A stretch of DNA of 64,000 nt, from the NCBI RefSeq assembly GCF_039537665.1, contig NZ_BAABAY010000001.1, positions 992,001-1,056,000 on the forward strand. The letters are read 5' to 3'. The position numbers and the translations under genes are program-made. Below, in pieces: positions 55,397 through 64,000 of the stretch. Origin of the DNA: Gaetbulibacter_A aestuarii. Lineage in GTDB: Bacteria; Bacteroidota; Bacteroidia; Flavobacteriales; Flavobacteriaceae. The notes beneath the pieces were generated by a model that had not been told where the DNA came from, did not search any database, and worked only from the letters and a program-made list of their open reading frames with translations. Position 1 is the stretch's first letter, and each line of letters begins with the position of its first letter.

Positions 55397-56554
55397 ATGC
55401 CTTTTTATCATAAATTAGGACGTATTCCACATAAGCGGCACACGCAATTCAGAAAGCCTGATGGCAGTTTGTATTACGAACAGTTGTTCGGTACCATTGG
55501 CTTTGATGGTATGTCTACAAACAGCTACCATGAGCAGCGGCCCACACAAGTAAAGGAAATAAGAAATCAATACAGTGTAGCCCCAAAAATTGCGCGCGTT
55601 AATAATATCCAATCATATCGCTTTAAAGGGTTTCAGGTGAAGCCGGAAGCCGATTATTTGGATAGCCGAAAAACAGTTTTGGTCAATTCTGATTGTGCCA
55701 TTGAATTAGCAGCACCACAAGAATCCACCAAAGATTATTTCTACAAGAATACCGATGCCGATGAACTTCTGTTCATTCATAAAGGTAGTGGAACTTTACG
55801 CACGCATTTAGGGAATCTCGATTTTAAATATGGTGATTATTTATTGATTCCTCGCGGCGTGATCTATAAAATAGATTTCGATACAAAAGACAATCGGTTA
55901 TTTATCGTGGAGTCGCGCAGGCCAATTTATACACCAAAAAAATACCGAAATTGGTTCGGACAGTTATTAGAACACTCCCCGTTTTGCGAGCGTGATATTC
56001 GTCGCCCGGAAACGCTGGAAACCAATAATGAAACCGGTGAATTTCTTATAAAAGTTAAAAAACAAGATGATATAATTGAAATGATCTACGCCTCCCATCC
56101 TTTTGATGTGGTAGGCTACGATGGCTACAATTATCCGTATGCTTTTTCCATTCATGATTTCGAACCCATAACTGGGCGTATTCATCAGCCGCCACCAGTG
56201 CACCAAACCTTCGAAACCGATGCTTTTGTTGTGTGTAGTTTTGTGCCGCGATTGTACGATTATCATCCGCAATCCATTCCGGCGCCATACAACCACAGTA
56301 ATATCGATAGCGATGAGGTGCTGTATTACGTCGATGGCGATTTTATGAGCCGTAACGATATTGAGGCGGGTCATATTTCTCTGCATCCCGCGGGTATCCC
56401 ACATGGGCCGCATCCGGGAGCCACCGAGCGCAGTATCGGAAAGACCGAAACCGAAGAGTTAGCCGTAATGGTAGATACGTTTAAGCCGTTGCAGCTTACA
56501 GAAGAAGCCATGAAAATAGCCGATGAGAGTTATTTTAAATCGTGGTTGGAGTAA
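55397..56554 (+). CDS. hmgA: Homogentisate 1,2-dioxygenase
   Basis: Opens the aromatic ring of homogentisate to maleylacetoacetate, the second step of tyrosine breakdown via HPPD. 385 residues, Fe(II)-dependent, cupin-related. The start PFYHKLGRIPHKRHTQFRKPDG and the ligand region (PYNHSNIDSDEVLYYVDGDF, then HISLHPAGIPHGPHPG) fit the short bacterial HmgA branch. A 124-bp gap with a repeat lies between it and hppD, so co-transcription is likely. Downstream enzymes of the pathway are not in this window. Confidence 0.9.
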   Translation: MPFYHKLGRIPHKRHTQFRKPDGSLYYEQLFGTIGFDGMSTNSYHEQRPTQVKEIRNQYSVAPKIARVNNIQSYRFKGFQVKPEADYLDSRKTVLVNSDCAIELAAPQESTKDYFYKNTDADELLFIHKGSGTLRTHLGNLDFKYGDYLLIPRGVIYKIDFDTKDNRLFIVESRRPIYTPKKYRNWFGQLLEHSPFCERDIRRPETLETNNETGEFLIKVKKQDDIIEMIYASHPFDVVGYDGYNYPYAFSIHDFEPITGRIHQPPPVHQTFETDAFVVCSFVPRLYDYHPQSIPAPYNHSNIDSDEVLYYVDGDFMSRNDIEAGHISLHPAGIPHGPHPGATERSIGKTETEELAVMVDTFKPLQLTEEAMKIADESYFKSWLE

Positions 56555-56562
56555 AATTAATC

Positions 56563-56635
56563 AGGAGCTATTTCCTGCTTTCCGCTATATCTTTTGTTGA
56601 AAAAACAAAAGGATGCCGCTGCAATCAGGGCTAGA
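56563..56635 (+). repeat. Palindromic intergenic repeat, variant copy 3
   Basis: A 73-bp element between hmgA and hppD. It begins AGGAGCTATTTCC and ends AGGGCTAG, and contains CTTTCCGCTATATCTTTT and GGATGCCGCTGCAATC, which resemble the core of the copies at 17797 and 57906. An 8-bp hairpin (56591-56598 with 56604-56611) forms its centre. It lacks the GCCTGCCGGC palindrome, so it is a divergent subtype. Confidence 0.7.
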
Positions 56636-56678
56636 GCTGCCGAGTAAAGTTTAGAAAACAGAATTAAAATTAGAAGAC

Positions 56679-57839
56679 ATGAGTAAAGATATAAAATCAG
56701 TAGACTACGGTCTCGAAAAAATATTCGCCGGGGCGCAGGATTTCCTGCCGCTTTTGGGCACTGATTATGTAGAATTTTATGTGGGTAACGCGAAGCAGGC
56801 AGCCCATTTTTATAAAACCGCATTTGGCTTTCAGTCGCTTGCATACAGAGGTTTGGAAACAGGCTCCAAAGACTCAGTGAGTTATGTGTTAAAACAAGAC
56901 AAAATTCGCCTGGTTTTAACGACACCATTAAGCAGTAAAAATCCCATTAACGAGCATATTGTAAAGCATGGCGACGGTGTAAAAGTGATTGCCCTGTGGG
57001 TAGAGGATGCCAGAAAAGCATATGAAGAAACTACCAGTCGCGGCGCAAAATCTTTCTTGGCTCCGGTTGTAGAAACCGATGAACACGGTGAAATTGTAAA
57101 AGCAGGTATCTATACCTATGGCGAAACGGTTCACATGTTTGTGGAACGAAAAAACTACAAAGGCACCTTTATGCCCGGTTTCAGACCCTGGAAAAGTGAT
57201 TACAATCCAACGCCTGTAGGATTAAAATACATCGACCATATGGTTGGAAATGTAGGTTGGGGTCAAATGAATACCTGGGTAAAATGGTATGAAGATGTCA
57301 TGGGTTTTGAAAACTTTTTATCATTCGACGACAAGCAGATCCACACGGAATACTCCGCACTGATGAGTAAGGTGATGAGTAATGGTAACGGCCGAATAAA
57401 ATTTCCGATCAACGAACCTGCAGAAGGGAAGAAGAAATCTCAAATCGAGGAATACCTTGATTTTTATGAAGGCGCCGGAGTACAGCATATTGCTGTGGCT
57501 ACCGACGATATCATCAGTACCGTGAGTCAGTTACGAGAGCGTGGTGTAGAATTTTTAAGTACACCTCCGGAAGAATATTACAAGGCTGTTCCTGGCAGAC
57601 TGGAAGAATTCAGTCATGAATTGCGGGAAGATATTGAAACTCTGAAAGGTTTAGGTATCATGATCGATGCTGATGAAGAAGGTTATTTGCTACAGATATT
57701 CACGAAACCTGTGGAAGACCGTCCAACCCTGTTCTTTGAAATTATTCAACGTATGGGAGCCCGAGGTTTTGGTGCCGGAAACTTTAAAGCCTTGTTTGAA
57801 TCTATTGAGCGCGAGCAAGCTAATAGAGGAACGCTTTAA
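56679..57839 (+). CDS. hppD: 4-hydroxyphenylpyruvate dioxygenase
   Basis: Converts 4-hydroxyphenylpyruvate to homogentisate, supplying substrate to HmgA. 386 residues in two VOC-fold halves. The three iron ligands lie in the second half: the His in LKYIDHMVGNV, the His in GVQHIAVATDDI, and the Glu in TLFFEIIQRMGARGFGAGNF. ATG start at 56679; a conserved GTDYVEFYVGNAKQAAHFYKTAFGF opens the first half. The gene lies 124 bp after hmgA. A hairpin terminator candidate and an inverted copy of the repeat follow it. Confidence 0.93.
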   Translation: MSKDIKSVDYGLEKIFAGAQDFLPLLGTDYVEFYVGNAKQAAHFYKTAFGFQSLAYRGLETGSKDSVSYVLKQDKIRLVLTTPLSSKNPINEHIVKHGDGVKVIALWVEDARKAYEETTSRGAKSFLAPVVETDEHGEIVKAGIYTYGETVHMFVERKNYKGTFMPGFRPWKSDYNPTPVGLKYIDHMVGNVGWGQMNTWVKWYEDVMGFENFLSFDDKQIHTEYSALMSKVMSNGNGRIKFPINEPAEGKKKSQIEEYLDFYEGAGVQHIAVATDDIISTVSQLRERGVEFLSTPPEEYYKAVPGRLEEFSHELREDIETLKGLGIMIDADEEGYLLQIFTKPVEDRPTLFFEIIQRMGARGFGAGNFKALFESIEREQANRGTL

Positions 57840-57857
57840 AATATATTTTTGAAATAT

Positions 57858-57905
57858 AAAAAGCCGGTTCTGTTGTGGTAATTTGCCCAATGGAGCCGGT
57901 TTTTT
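57858..57905 (+). terminator. Weak terminator candidate after hppD
   Basis: AAAAAGCCGG (57858-57867) can pair, with one bulged G, to CCGGTTTTTT (57896-57905) across a long loop; the T-run is on the plus strand. Pairing of the inner loop is imperfect. Confidence 0.45.
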
Positions 57906-58015
57906 GCATTAGGTATGCCTGCCGGAAGGCAGGGATTGAAGTGGCATCCTTTTTCGAAGTATGAAAAAAAGTATAACGGAAAGCCCGACCGCCGACATAG
58001 GAGTTGGTAACGCCC
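57906..58015 (-). repeat. Palindromic intergenic repeat, copy 4 (inverted)
   Basis: A 110-bp element in the opposite orientation to the others. On the minus strand it begins GGGCGTTACC and ends CCTAATGC, with GGTCGGGCTTTCCG and AAGGATGCCACTTCAATCCC in between, and a near-palindrome GCCTTCCGGCAGGC (57918-57931 region). It fills the middle of the 333-bp gap between hppD and the DUF3108 gene; the remainder of that gap holds the terminator candidate and the promoter described here, with no reading frame I can support. Confidence 0.8.
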
Positions 58016-58068
58016 GAATAAAGCTTTTTCTGAAATATCAAATAAACGTTAAGAAACCTGCTTGAACG

Positions 58069-58097
58069 TTGGCGTTTAAAGAATTTTCATATTTTTG
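58069..58097 (+). promoter_or_regulatory. Bacteroidota-type promoter upstream of the DUF3108 gene
   Basis: TTG at 58069-58071, an 18-bp spacer, then TATTTTTG at 58090-58097: both elements and their distance match the TTG / TAnnTTTG consensus. It lies 75 bp before the DUF3108 ATG and probably drives DUF3108, the tryptophan dioxygenase and the M23 peptidase. Confidence 0.6.
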
Positions 58098-58172
58098 GAA
58101 TAGTAATTGCGTTTTGGTGTGTAGAACAATAAATGTAAATTTTAATAGTTACATATCCAACACCCAAATTTT

Positions 58173-58952
58173 ATGATGAAAAAACTACTTTTTTTAGGAC
58201 TTTTATTGGCAACACTTCAGGTGGGATTTGCCCAAAATTCGTCGTTTAAAGATGGCGAATGGTTCAAGTTTAAGATGAGCTACAGCGGTTTTTTAAAGGC
58301 CGGAAATGCCACCTTGAGCGTGAAGGAAACCGATTTGGGTGGTACTCCCGTGTATCACGTGGTTGGGAAAGGCTGGACCACAGGGATGATCAAGTGGTTT
58401 TTTAAGGTGAATGATCGATACGAAAGCTATTTCGATCAACAAACCTTGCTGCCTTATAAATTTGTACGCAATATTTACGAAGGAGGTTATACTAAAAACC
58501 TCACCATTGAATTTGACCAGAAAAACCAAAAAGCACATGTTGACGATATTAAACACAATGTGCAATCTACGTTTGATACCAAGCCTAACATTCAGGATAT
58601 GGTTTCTACGTTTTACTATTTGAGAAATAATCTGAATACGGATAAGTTGGAACCGGGAGATGAGGTGACCATCGATATATTTTTTGATCAGGAAAATTAT
58701 GGTTTCAAACTAAAGTATTTGGGTAAAGACCGCATTGAAACTGATTTTGGAGAAATTGATGCCTTGAAGTTTCGGCCATATGTGATGGCAGGACGCGTGT
58801 TTAAAGAGGAAGAAAGTTTAACGCTTTGGGTGTCGAATGATAAAAATAAAGTACCTTTGCGCATCAAAGCGGATCTTGCTGTAGGGTCGCTGCGAGCCGA
58901 CCTTGAAGCCTTTAAAGGCCTGAAATATCCGTTCCAAATTCATATAAATTAA
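58173..58952 (+). CDS. DUF3108 domain-containing secreted protein
   Basis: 259 residues with a signal peptide ending QVGFAQ. DUF3108 landmarks are FKDGEWFKFKMSYSGFLKAGNATLSV near residue 25, YHVVGKGWTTGMIKWFFKVNDRYESYFD, and RIETDFGEIDALKF later. The family is periplasmic and of unknown role. There are two consecutive in-frame ATG codons (58173 and 58176); either may be used. The tryptophan dioxygenase starts only 7 bp after its stop. Likely an operon through to the M23 peptidase. Confidence 0.85.
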   Translation: MMKKLLFLGLLLATLQVGFAQNSSFKDGEWFKFKMSYSGFLKAGNATLSVKETDLGGTPVYHVVGKGWTTGMIKWFFKVNDRYESYFDQQTLLPYKFVRNIYEGGYTKNLTIEFDQKNQKAHVDDIKHNVQSTFDTKPNIQDMVSTFYYLRNNLNTDKLEPGDEVTIDIFFDQENYGFKLKYLGKDRIETDFGEIDALKFRPYVMAGRVFKEEESLTLWVSNDKNKVPLRIKADLAVGSLRADLEAFKGLKYPFQIHIN

Positions 58953-58959
58953 TCTTGTA

Positions 58960-59877
58960 TTGGACGCTGAATTAGAGAAAGCCCTGGAAGAAAAATATGC
59001 CGCCCTTGATCAGGATGTCGAGGCGCACCTGGAGGGATTATTGCATAGTAAACCTATAAATTACTGGGATTATATCCAAACAGATGCCTTGCTGAGTTTG
59101 CAGGTACAGCGCACGGTTTTTCCTGATGAGAAGGTATTTATCATGTATCATCAGATTTCTGAATTGCTGTTTAAAATGATCTTAAGTGAGATCGAGCAGA
59201 TCGCAGAACACAAGGCATTGACCACGGCGATATTTACAGATAAGATCATGCGTATTAGTCGGTATTTTGATGTATTGACTTCGTCATTTAGTATCATGAA
59301 GGATGGAATGGATATCGGGCAATACAATAAGTTCAGAAAAACACTAACACCCGGAAGTGGATTTCAAAGCGCACAGTACCGAAAAATAGAGTTCGCCTCA
59401 ACAGAATTGATCAATTTGATCGATAAACGATTCCGTGATACCATTGACAGAAACTCGTCCTATGAGAATGCTTTTGAGCATTTGTACTGGCAAGCGGCAG
59501 GGAAAGATTATAAAACAGGAAAGAAATCGTACACATTAAAAACGTTTGAAGCGCGTTATAAAGAAGAATTTATTAGATTTACAAAATTTTATTATAAGCA
59601 TAATTTGTGGTGCAAATTTAAAAGTTTACCTGAGGCCGATCAGAAGAATAAAGACCTCGTTGAAGCTATGCGACACTACGATTATACGGTTAATATAAAG
59701 TGGGTTATGGCGCATTACACCACGGCCAATCACTACTTAAATATTGGGGGCCATGCGGCGGAAGCCACTGGTGGTAGTGAGTGGGTAAAATACATGCATC
59801 CAAAATATCAAAAAAGAATATTTTTTCCGGATTTATGGACAGAAGAGGAATTAGCACATTGGGGACACGATGTTTAA
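58960..59877 (+). CDS. Tryptophan 2,3-dioxygenase (TTG start)
   Basis: Heme enzyme that opens the indole ring of tryptophan to N-formylkynurenine. 305 residues, matching the bacterial enzyme (about 300). Motifs: NYWDYIQTDALLSLQ near residue 35, DEKVFIMYHQISELLFKM with the substrate-pocket His, and SGFQSAQYRKIEF; the C-terminal VMAHYTTANHYLNIGGHAAEATGG carries the heme-binding His region. No ATG precedes this conserved core, so the TTG at 58960 is the best start. Kynurenine-pathway partners are not in the window. The M23 peptidase starts inside its last 43 bp. Confidence 0.9.
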   Translation: MDAELEKALEEKYAALDQDVEAHLEGLLHSKPINYWDYIQTDALLSLQVQRTVFPDEKVFIMYHQISELLFKMILSEIEQIAEHKALTTAIFTDKIMRISRYFDVLTSSFSIMKDGMDIGQYNKFRKTLTPGSGFQSAQYRKIEFASTELINLIDKRFRDTIDRNSSYENAFEHLYWQAAGKDYKTGKKSYTLKTFEARYKEEFIRFTKFYYKHNLWCKFKSLPEADQKNKDLVEAMRHYDYTVNIKWVMAHYTTANHYLNIGGHAAEATGGSEWVKYMHPKYQKRIFFPDLWTEEELAHWGHDV

Positions 59878-61181
59878 TAGCATTAGTAGTAATTTCAGGT
59901 TTTTTTACAGCCTGTAAAAATGAAGAAAAACCACCTAAAGTAGAAGATGTTGTAGCCAAAATTGAAAAACCAAAAGATGTTTTTGAATTTGGTTTCAAAC
60001 TGAATGACTTTGTGGTAAAGCGGGATACCGTTCAAAAAAATGAAAGTTTCGGTCAAATCTTAGAGCGGAACAATGTTGGATATCCCAGAATTTTCAACAT
60101 CGCACAGAAAGCGAAAGATACCTTCGATATAGCCCGATTTTTGCAAGCAGGCAAACCTTATACCTTGTTATGTGCCAAAGACTCTCTGGAAACGGCGCAG
60201 TGTTTTATTTATCAGCCAAACCTGGAAGATTATGTGGTCATCAACTTTAAGGATTCCATAATTTCTGCTTACAAAAGTAAAAAGCCAATTAAATACGTTG
60301 AAAAAACGGCGACCGGAGTTATTAATGATAATATTTCTGTAACCCTGGATGAAAAAGGATTGAGCCCGCGTTTAGCGTATATCATGGCCGATGATATTTA
60401 TGCATGGACCATCGACTTTAGACGCCTACAACCAGGAGATCGATTTAAAGTGATTTATACCGATAAATATATTGATGATACCATTTATGCCGGTGTTGCT
60501 CAGGTTAAAGCGGCTTATTTTGAACACAATAAAGAACCTTTTTATGCTTTCAGATTTAAAACAGATACAGTAAAAGGCATCGTCGATTATTTTAGTGATG
60601 AAGCCAAGAATTTACGCCGTGCGTTTTTAAAGGCACCGGTTAAATTCAGCCGTATCTCATCACGCTATAATTTACGTCGTCGAATTGCTTATTACGGAAA
60701 TCGTATTCGTCCGCACAAAGGTACCGATTTCGCTGCACCAGTTGGAACCCCAATTATGGCTACTGCAAATGGTACCGTGATTAAGTCAAGTTATACCAGT
60801 GGTAATGGGAAGTACGTTAAGATCCGTCACAATGCCACCTACGAAACGCAATATTTGCATATGAGCAAACGCTTGGTTAAGGTTGGTCAATTCGTGAAGC
60901 AAGGTGATATTATTGGTCGTGTTGGAATGACCGGCAATACTGGCGGACCACACGTGTGCTATCGTTTTTGGAAAAATGGTCGCCAGGTAGATCCGTTCAA
61001 ACAAAAGCTACCGGAAGCGAAACCGATTTCTGATTCACTAAAAGTGAAATTCTTAGATTTTATAAAACCGATCAAACAAGAATTGGATAGCATTCCTTAC
61101 GAGGTATCAGAAGTTCCCGAGAATATGCGAGTTGCTGAAAATGATACTTTAGCTGCCAATTTAATGACCTACAATCAATAA
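59835..61181 (+). CDS. M23 family peptidoglycan metallopeptidase lipoprotein
   Basis: 448 residues from the ATG at 59835 (43 bp inside the dioxygenase gene); a TTG at 59859 gives a shorter, typical lipoprotein signal. The signal peptide ends GFFTAC. A region with OapA/opacity-like features (VQKNESFGQILERNNV, AKPYTLLC-type segments) precedes the LysM-like and M23 domains. The zinc site has RPHKGTDFAAPVGTPI (HxxxD) and ETQYLHMSKRL (HxH-type second part, with the conserved His). Such endopeptidases cut peptide crosslinks in peptidoglycan during growth. pgi starts 6 bp after. Confidence 0.87.
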   Translation: MDRRGISTLGTRCLIALVVISGFFTACKNEEKPPKVEDVVAKIEKPKDVFEFGFKLNDFVVKRDTVQKNESFGQILERNNVGYPRIFNIAQKAKDTFDIARFLQAGKPYTLLCAKDSLETAQCFIYQPNLEDYVVINFKDSIISAYKSKKPIKYVEKTATGVINDNISVTLDEKGLSPRLAYIMADDIYAWTIDFRRLQPGDRFKVIYTDKYIDDTIYAGVAQVKAAYFEHNKEPFYAFRFKTDTVKGIVDYFSDEAKNLRRAFLKAPVKFSRISSRYNLRRRIAYYGNRIRPHKGTDFAAPVGTPIMATANGTVIKSSYTSGNGKYVKIRHNATYETQYLHMSKRLVKVGQFVKQGDIIGRVGMTGNTGGPHVCYRFWKNGRQVDPFKQKLPEAKPISDSLKVKFLDFIKPIKQELDSIPYEVSEVPENMRVAENDTLAANLMTYNQ

Positions 61182-61187
61182 CAACTT

Positions 61188-62807
61188 ATGGCCTTACCTG
61201 GTGTAAACCCAACTAAAACTGCCGCGTGGAAGAAATTACAAAACCACTATGAGGCAGTTAAGGGCATGCATATGAAAGATATGTTTGCCAATGATGATAA
61301 GCGAGCAGAAAAATTTACCATTGCTTTTGATGATTTTTATGTCGATTTTTCTAAGAACCGCATTACGGAAGAGACGTTTAAATACCTTTTGGAATTAGCC
61401 AATGAGTTGAAGCTTAAAGAGGCGATTACGAGTCAGTTTTCCGGAGAACATATTAATAAAACAGAAGATCGTGCTGTTCTACACACCGCCCTTCGTGCAC
61501 CAAAAGATGCTGAATTTATTGTAGACGGTGAAAACGTTATGCCTGAGGTTTATGCTGTTAAGGATAAAATGAAAGCCTTTACTAATGAAGTGCTTTCCGG
61601 CCAGCGAAAGGGCTTTACCGGAAAAGCGTTTACCGACGTTGTGAATATTGGTATTGGCGGTTCTGATCTTGGGCCGGCGATGGTGGTTGATGCACTTCAG
61701 TATTATAAAAATCATCTGACGACACATTTTGTAAGTAATGTTGATGGCGATCATGTTCATGAAGTGATCAAAAACCTGGATCCTGAAACGACCTTGTTCG
61801 TTGTGGTTTCAAAAACTTTTACGACGCAGGAAACCATTTCAAACGCTAATACCATTAAGAATTGGTTTTTGAAGACCGGTAATCAGGAAGCGATTGCCAA
61901 ACATTTTGTGGCTGTATCTACCAATTTGGATGCTGTAAAAGACTTCGGGATCGATCCTGATAATATTTTCCCAATGTGGAATTGGGTTGGCGGCCGATTT
62001 TCGCTTTGGAGTGCTGTAGGTTTGAGTATTAGTTTAGCTGTGGGGTTTGAAAATTTCGACGCGTTATTACGCGGAGCGAATAAAATGGACAATCATTTTA
62101 AATCAACTGATTTTGATAAGAACATTCCCGTAGTTCTTGCTTTGATTAGTGTTTGGTACAATAACTTTTTTCATGCCGAGAGTGAAGCGATCATCGCATA
62201 TTCTCAGTATTTGAATCAGTTTGCAACCTATTTGCAGCAAGGGATCATGGAAAGTAATGGTAAGAGTGTAGATCGAAATGGCGACCCTATAGATTACCAA
62301 ACAGGAACTATTATTTGGGGTGAACCCGGAACCAATGCACAACACGCCTTCTTCCAATTGATTCATCAGGGAACCAAATTGATTCCTGCTGATTTTATTG
62401 GATTTAAAAAGTCCTTGCATGGAGATAAGGACCATCAGGATAAATTGATCTCCAACTTTTTAGCTCAGACAGAAGCATTAATGCATGGGAAAACGGAGAA
62501 AGCTGTAATTGCTGAAGGAACCCCGAAAGACATTGTTCCCTTCAAAATTTTTCAAGGCAACAAACCTACGAATACCATATTCATAGATCAATTGTCACCA
62601 GAAAGTTTAGGAAAATTAATTGCCATGTATGAGCATAAAATATTCGTTCAGGGTATTGTGTGGAATATCTATAGTTACGATCAGTTTGGGGTAGAGCTCG
62701 GTAAGCAATTGGCTTCAAAAATTTTGAAAGAGTTTAATGGTTCAACGTTAAATGAACATGATAATTCTACCCTCCGGTTGTTGCGACATTATAAGCAAAA
62801 CTCTTAA
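61188..62807 (+). CDS. pgi: Glucose-6-phosphate isomerase
   Basis: Interconverts glucose-6-phosphate and fructose-6-phosphate in glycolysis and gluconeogenesis; fructose-6-phosphate is also the substrate of GlmS, encoded 30 kb away. 539 residues, typical. Motifs are [15 protein letters not shown], the phosphate-binding [15 protein letters not shown] loop, and [19 protein letters not shown] with the catalytic His and Glu positions. [10 protein letters not shown] closes the C-terminal signature. It starts 6 bp after the M23 gene and ends at a hairpin terminator. Confidence 0.96.
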   Translation: MALPGVNPTKTAAWKKLQNHYEAVKGMHMKDMFANDDKRAEKFTIAFDDFYVDFSKNRITEETFKYLLELANELKLKEAITSQFSGEHINKTEDRAVLHTALRAPKDAEFIVDGENVMPEVYAVKDKMKAFTNEVLSGQRKGFTGKAFTDVVNIGIGGSDLGPAMVVDALQYYKNHLTTHFVSNVDGDHVHEVIKNLDPETTLFVVVSKTFTTQETISNANTIKNWFLKTGNQEAIAKHFVAVSTNLDAVKDFGIDPDNIFPMWNWVGGRFSLWSAVGLSISLAVGFENFDALLRGANKMDNHFKSTDFDKNIPVVLALISVWYNNFFHAESEAIIAYSQYLNQFATYLQQGIMESNGKSVDRNGDPIDYQTGTIIWGEPGTNAQHAFFQLIHQGTKLIPADFIGFKKSLHGDKDHQDKLISNFLAQTEALMHGKTEKAVIAEGTPKDIVPFKIFQGNKPTNTIFIDQLSPESLGKLIAMYEHKIFVQGIVWNIYSYDQFGVELGKQLASKILKEFNGSTLNEHDNSTLRLLRHYKQNS

Positions 62808-62836
62808 AATATTTACATCTTTCTAATGAAATGTTA

Positions 62837-62873
62837 AAATCCCCTTCGAAAATTTAATTTTGAAGGGGGTTTT
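62837..62873 (+). terminator. Terminator of pgi
   Basis: A stem of about 11 bp with one T-G pair (62837-62847 with 62862-62872) and a loop rich in A and T; downstream T residues follow (TTTTGTTT). It begins 30 bp after the pgi stop. Confidence 0.75.
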
Positions 62874-62931
62874 GTTTATAACTATGTTAAATTTCTTAAC
62901 AATTGCTTAATGTTTAATAGTTAATATTCCT

Positions 62932-62939
62932 TAATTTTG
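62932..62939 (+). promoter_or_regulatory. Bacteroidota -7 element upstream of the TonB receptor
   Basis: TAATTTTG fits TAnnTTTG and lies 40 bp before the ATG. No TTG at the preferred spacing is evident. Confidence 0.4.
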
Positions 62940-62979
62940 CGACGACTAATTCAAATTATTAATTAATCATTTTTACATT

Positions 62980-64000
62980 ATGAGAAAAGTTACTCAAACT
63001 TTATTGACTGTGGTTGCAATTATGTTCACTACAGTTTTAATGGCTCAGAGTACCATTACGGGTACCGTTATTGATGCCGACTTGAATTCGCCTCTTCCGG
63101 GAGCGAATGTTGTAGAAAAAGGTACCTCAAACGGTGTTTCTACAGATTTTGATGGTAAGTTTTCGTTAATGACACAAGCAACCTCTGGTACTATTGAGGT
63201 GTCTTATGTAGGATACGGAACAATTACTTTAGCTTTCAACGGAAGCGCAGACCTTGGAAACATTATGTTATCACCAGACAACTCTTTAGGGGAGATTGTA
63301 ATTACTGGTGTAGTAGATGTTGCAATAGACAGAAAAACACCTGTTGCTGTGTCTACAATTAAAGCTTCAGAAATATCTTTAAAAGTAGGAAACCAGGAGT
63401 TTCCTGAAATCATGAACAATACCCCTGGTGTTTATGTAACTAAAACCAGTGGTGGATACGGAGATTCAAGCGTTAGACTTCGTGGATTCGACCAAAGAAA
63501 TACGGCGTTCTTGATCAACGGTCAGCCGGTTAACGACATGGAAAACGGTTGGGTATACTGGTCTAACTGGCAAGGTTTATCCGATGTTGCCTCCGGAATT
63601 CAGATCCAGAGAGGTCTTGGAGCTTCTCGTTTAGCAGTACCTTCTGTGGGTGGTACAGTTTCTATCTTCACCAGATCGTCTCAAAAAGATCAAGGTGGTT
63701 CTGTGTCGCAAATCATTGGTAACGATGCATACACCAAAACAACTGCCGCTTACAACACCGGTAAAAACGATAAAGGCTGGTCTAGTAGTTATTTGTTATC
63801 AAAATGGTCTGGTGATGGTTATATAGACTTCACTAAAGGATCAGGTTGGACGTATTTCTTTGCCGTTGGATATGCTCCTGAAGGTTCTAAACACAGCTTC
63901 GACTTTTCATTCTTAGGCGCCGGACAATGGCACCACCAACGTTCAAGTTGGGTTTCTATCCGTGATTATCAAAACTTTGGTGATTCCGGAATCGACAGAA
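62980..64000 (+). CDS. TonB-dependent receptor, N-terminal part (runs off the right edge)
   Basis: The first 340 codons of an outer-membrane receptor. A signal peptide ending VLMAQ is followed by a carboxypeptidase-like regulatory domain (STITGTVIDADLNSPLPGANVV, about residues 24-105), then the plug domain: LGEIVITGVVDVAIDRKTPVAVSTI, then PEIMNNTPGVYVTKTSGGYGDSSVRLRGF and RLAVPSVGGTVSIFTRS. The barrel starts just before the edge. No SusD-like gene is visible in this window. Substrate unknown. It follows the pgi terminator and its own promoter element, so it is a separate unit. Confidence 0.9.
   Translation, partial: MRKVTQTLLTVVAIMFTTVLMAQSTITGTVIDADLNSPLPGANVVEKGTSNGVSTDFDGKFSLMTQATSGTIEVSYVGYGTITLAFNGSADLGNIMLSPDNSLGEIVITGVVDVAIDRKTPVAVSTIKASEISLKVGNQEFPEIMNNTPGVYVTKTSGGYGDSSVRLRGFDQRNTAFLINGQPVNDMENGWVYWSNWQGLSDVASGIQIQRGLGASRLAVPSVGGTVSIFTRSSQKDQGGSVSQIIGNDAYTKTTAAYNTGKNDKGWSSSYLLSKWSGDGYIDFTKGSGWTYFFAVGYAPEGSKHSFDFSFLGAGQWHHQRSSWVSIRDYQNFGDSGIDR

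Overview
The window is a chromosomal stretch from a Flavobacteriaceae-type member of the Bacteroidota. The evidence is AT-rich coding sequence, many secreted proteins whose signal peptides end in AQ, TonB-dependent receptors with carboxypeptidase-like N-terminal domains, a PorZ-like type IX secretion protein, a separate atpD-atpC pair, DUF4270 and DUF3108 proteins, and promoters of the Bacteroidota TTG / TAnnTTTG type. Almost all of it is ordinary core genome. I see no prophage, insertion sequence, CRISPR array, tRNA or rRNA.

Layout. 1-10 kb (minus strand): the edge of a secreted protein, D-lactate dehydrogenase, a SIMPL lipoprotein, an SGNH hydrolase, an M1 peptidase, a SET-domain protein, a GH20 hexosaminidase lipoprotein, a TauE/SafE permease, a CDF-like cation transporter, and small EthD, DUF2200 and ArsC-like proteins. 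10-17 kb (plus): DinB-like protein, a trans-sulfuration PLP enzyme, glutamate dehydrogenase, PorZ-recO-recX. 17-25 kb: a JmjC/cupin-like protein, a TonB receptor, DUF2007, an M61 peptidase, DUF3157, an orphan UmuD and a sodium:solute symporter. 25-36 kb (minus): atpDC, a TonB receptor plus SGNH-like lipoprotein operon, glmS, a DUF4270 lipoprotein and a truncated starch-synthase-like protein. 36-47.6 kb (plus): panC-panD-UPF0104, an esterase-like protein, radA, ileS (type 2)-dksA-like-lspA, and a large envelope protein. 47.6-51 kb (minus): 5-formyl-THF cyclo-ligase, a deacylase-RimK-retropepsin operon and a VOC protein. 51-64 kb (plus): uvrC, a patatin/beta-barrel protein, hmgA and hppD (tyrosine catabolism), DUF3108, tryptophan 2,3-dioxygenase, an M23 peptidase, pgi, and the start of another TonB receptor.

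Themes. Cell-surface and nutrient capture functions (three TonB receptors, peptidases, hexosaminidase, symporter) alternate with housekeeping genes. Tyrosine and tryptophan ring-opening enzymes sit within 5 kb of each other, but fumarylacetoacetase, maleylacetoacetate isomerase and the rest of the kynurenine route are not in the window.

The least routine signals are: a family of about 70-110 bp palindromic intergenic repeats in four copies; an umuD with no umuC beside it; a SET-domain protein; a starch-synthase-like protein lacking its second domain and usual substrate motif; an SGNH-like lipoprotein whose nucleophile serine is replaced by threonine; a deacylase-RimK-protease operon; and at least five genes that appear to start at TTG. 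I found no clearly novel multi-gene system. All functional calls come from reading the sequence; no database search was run.
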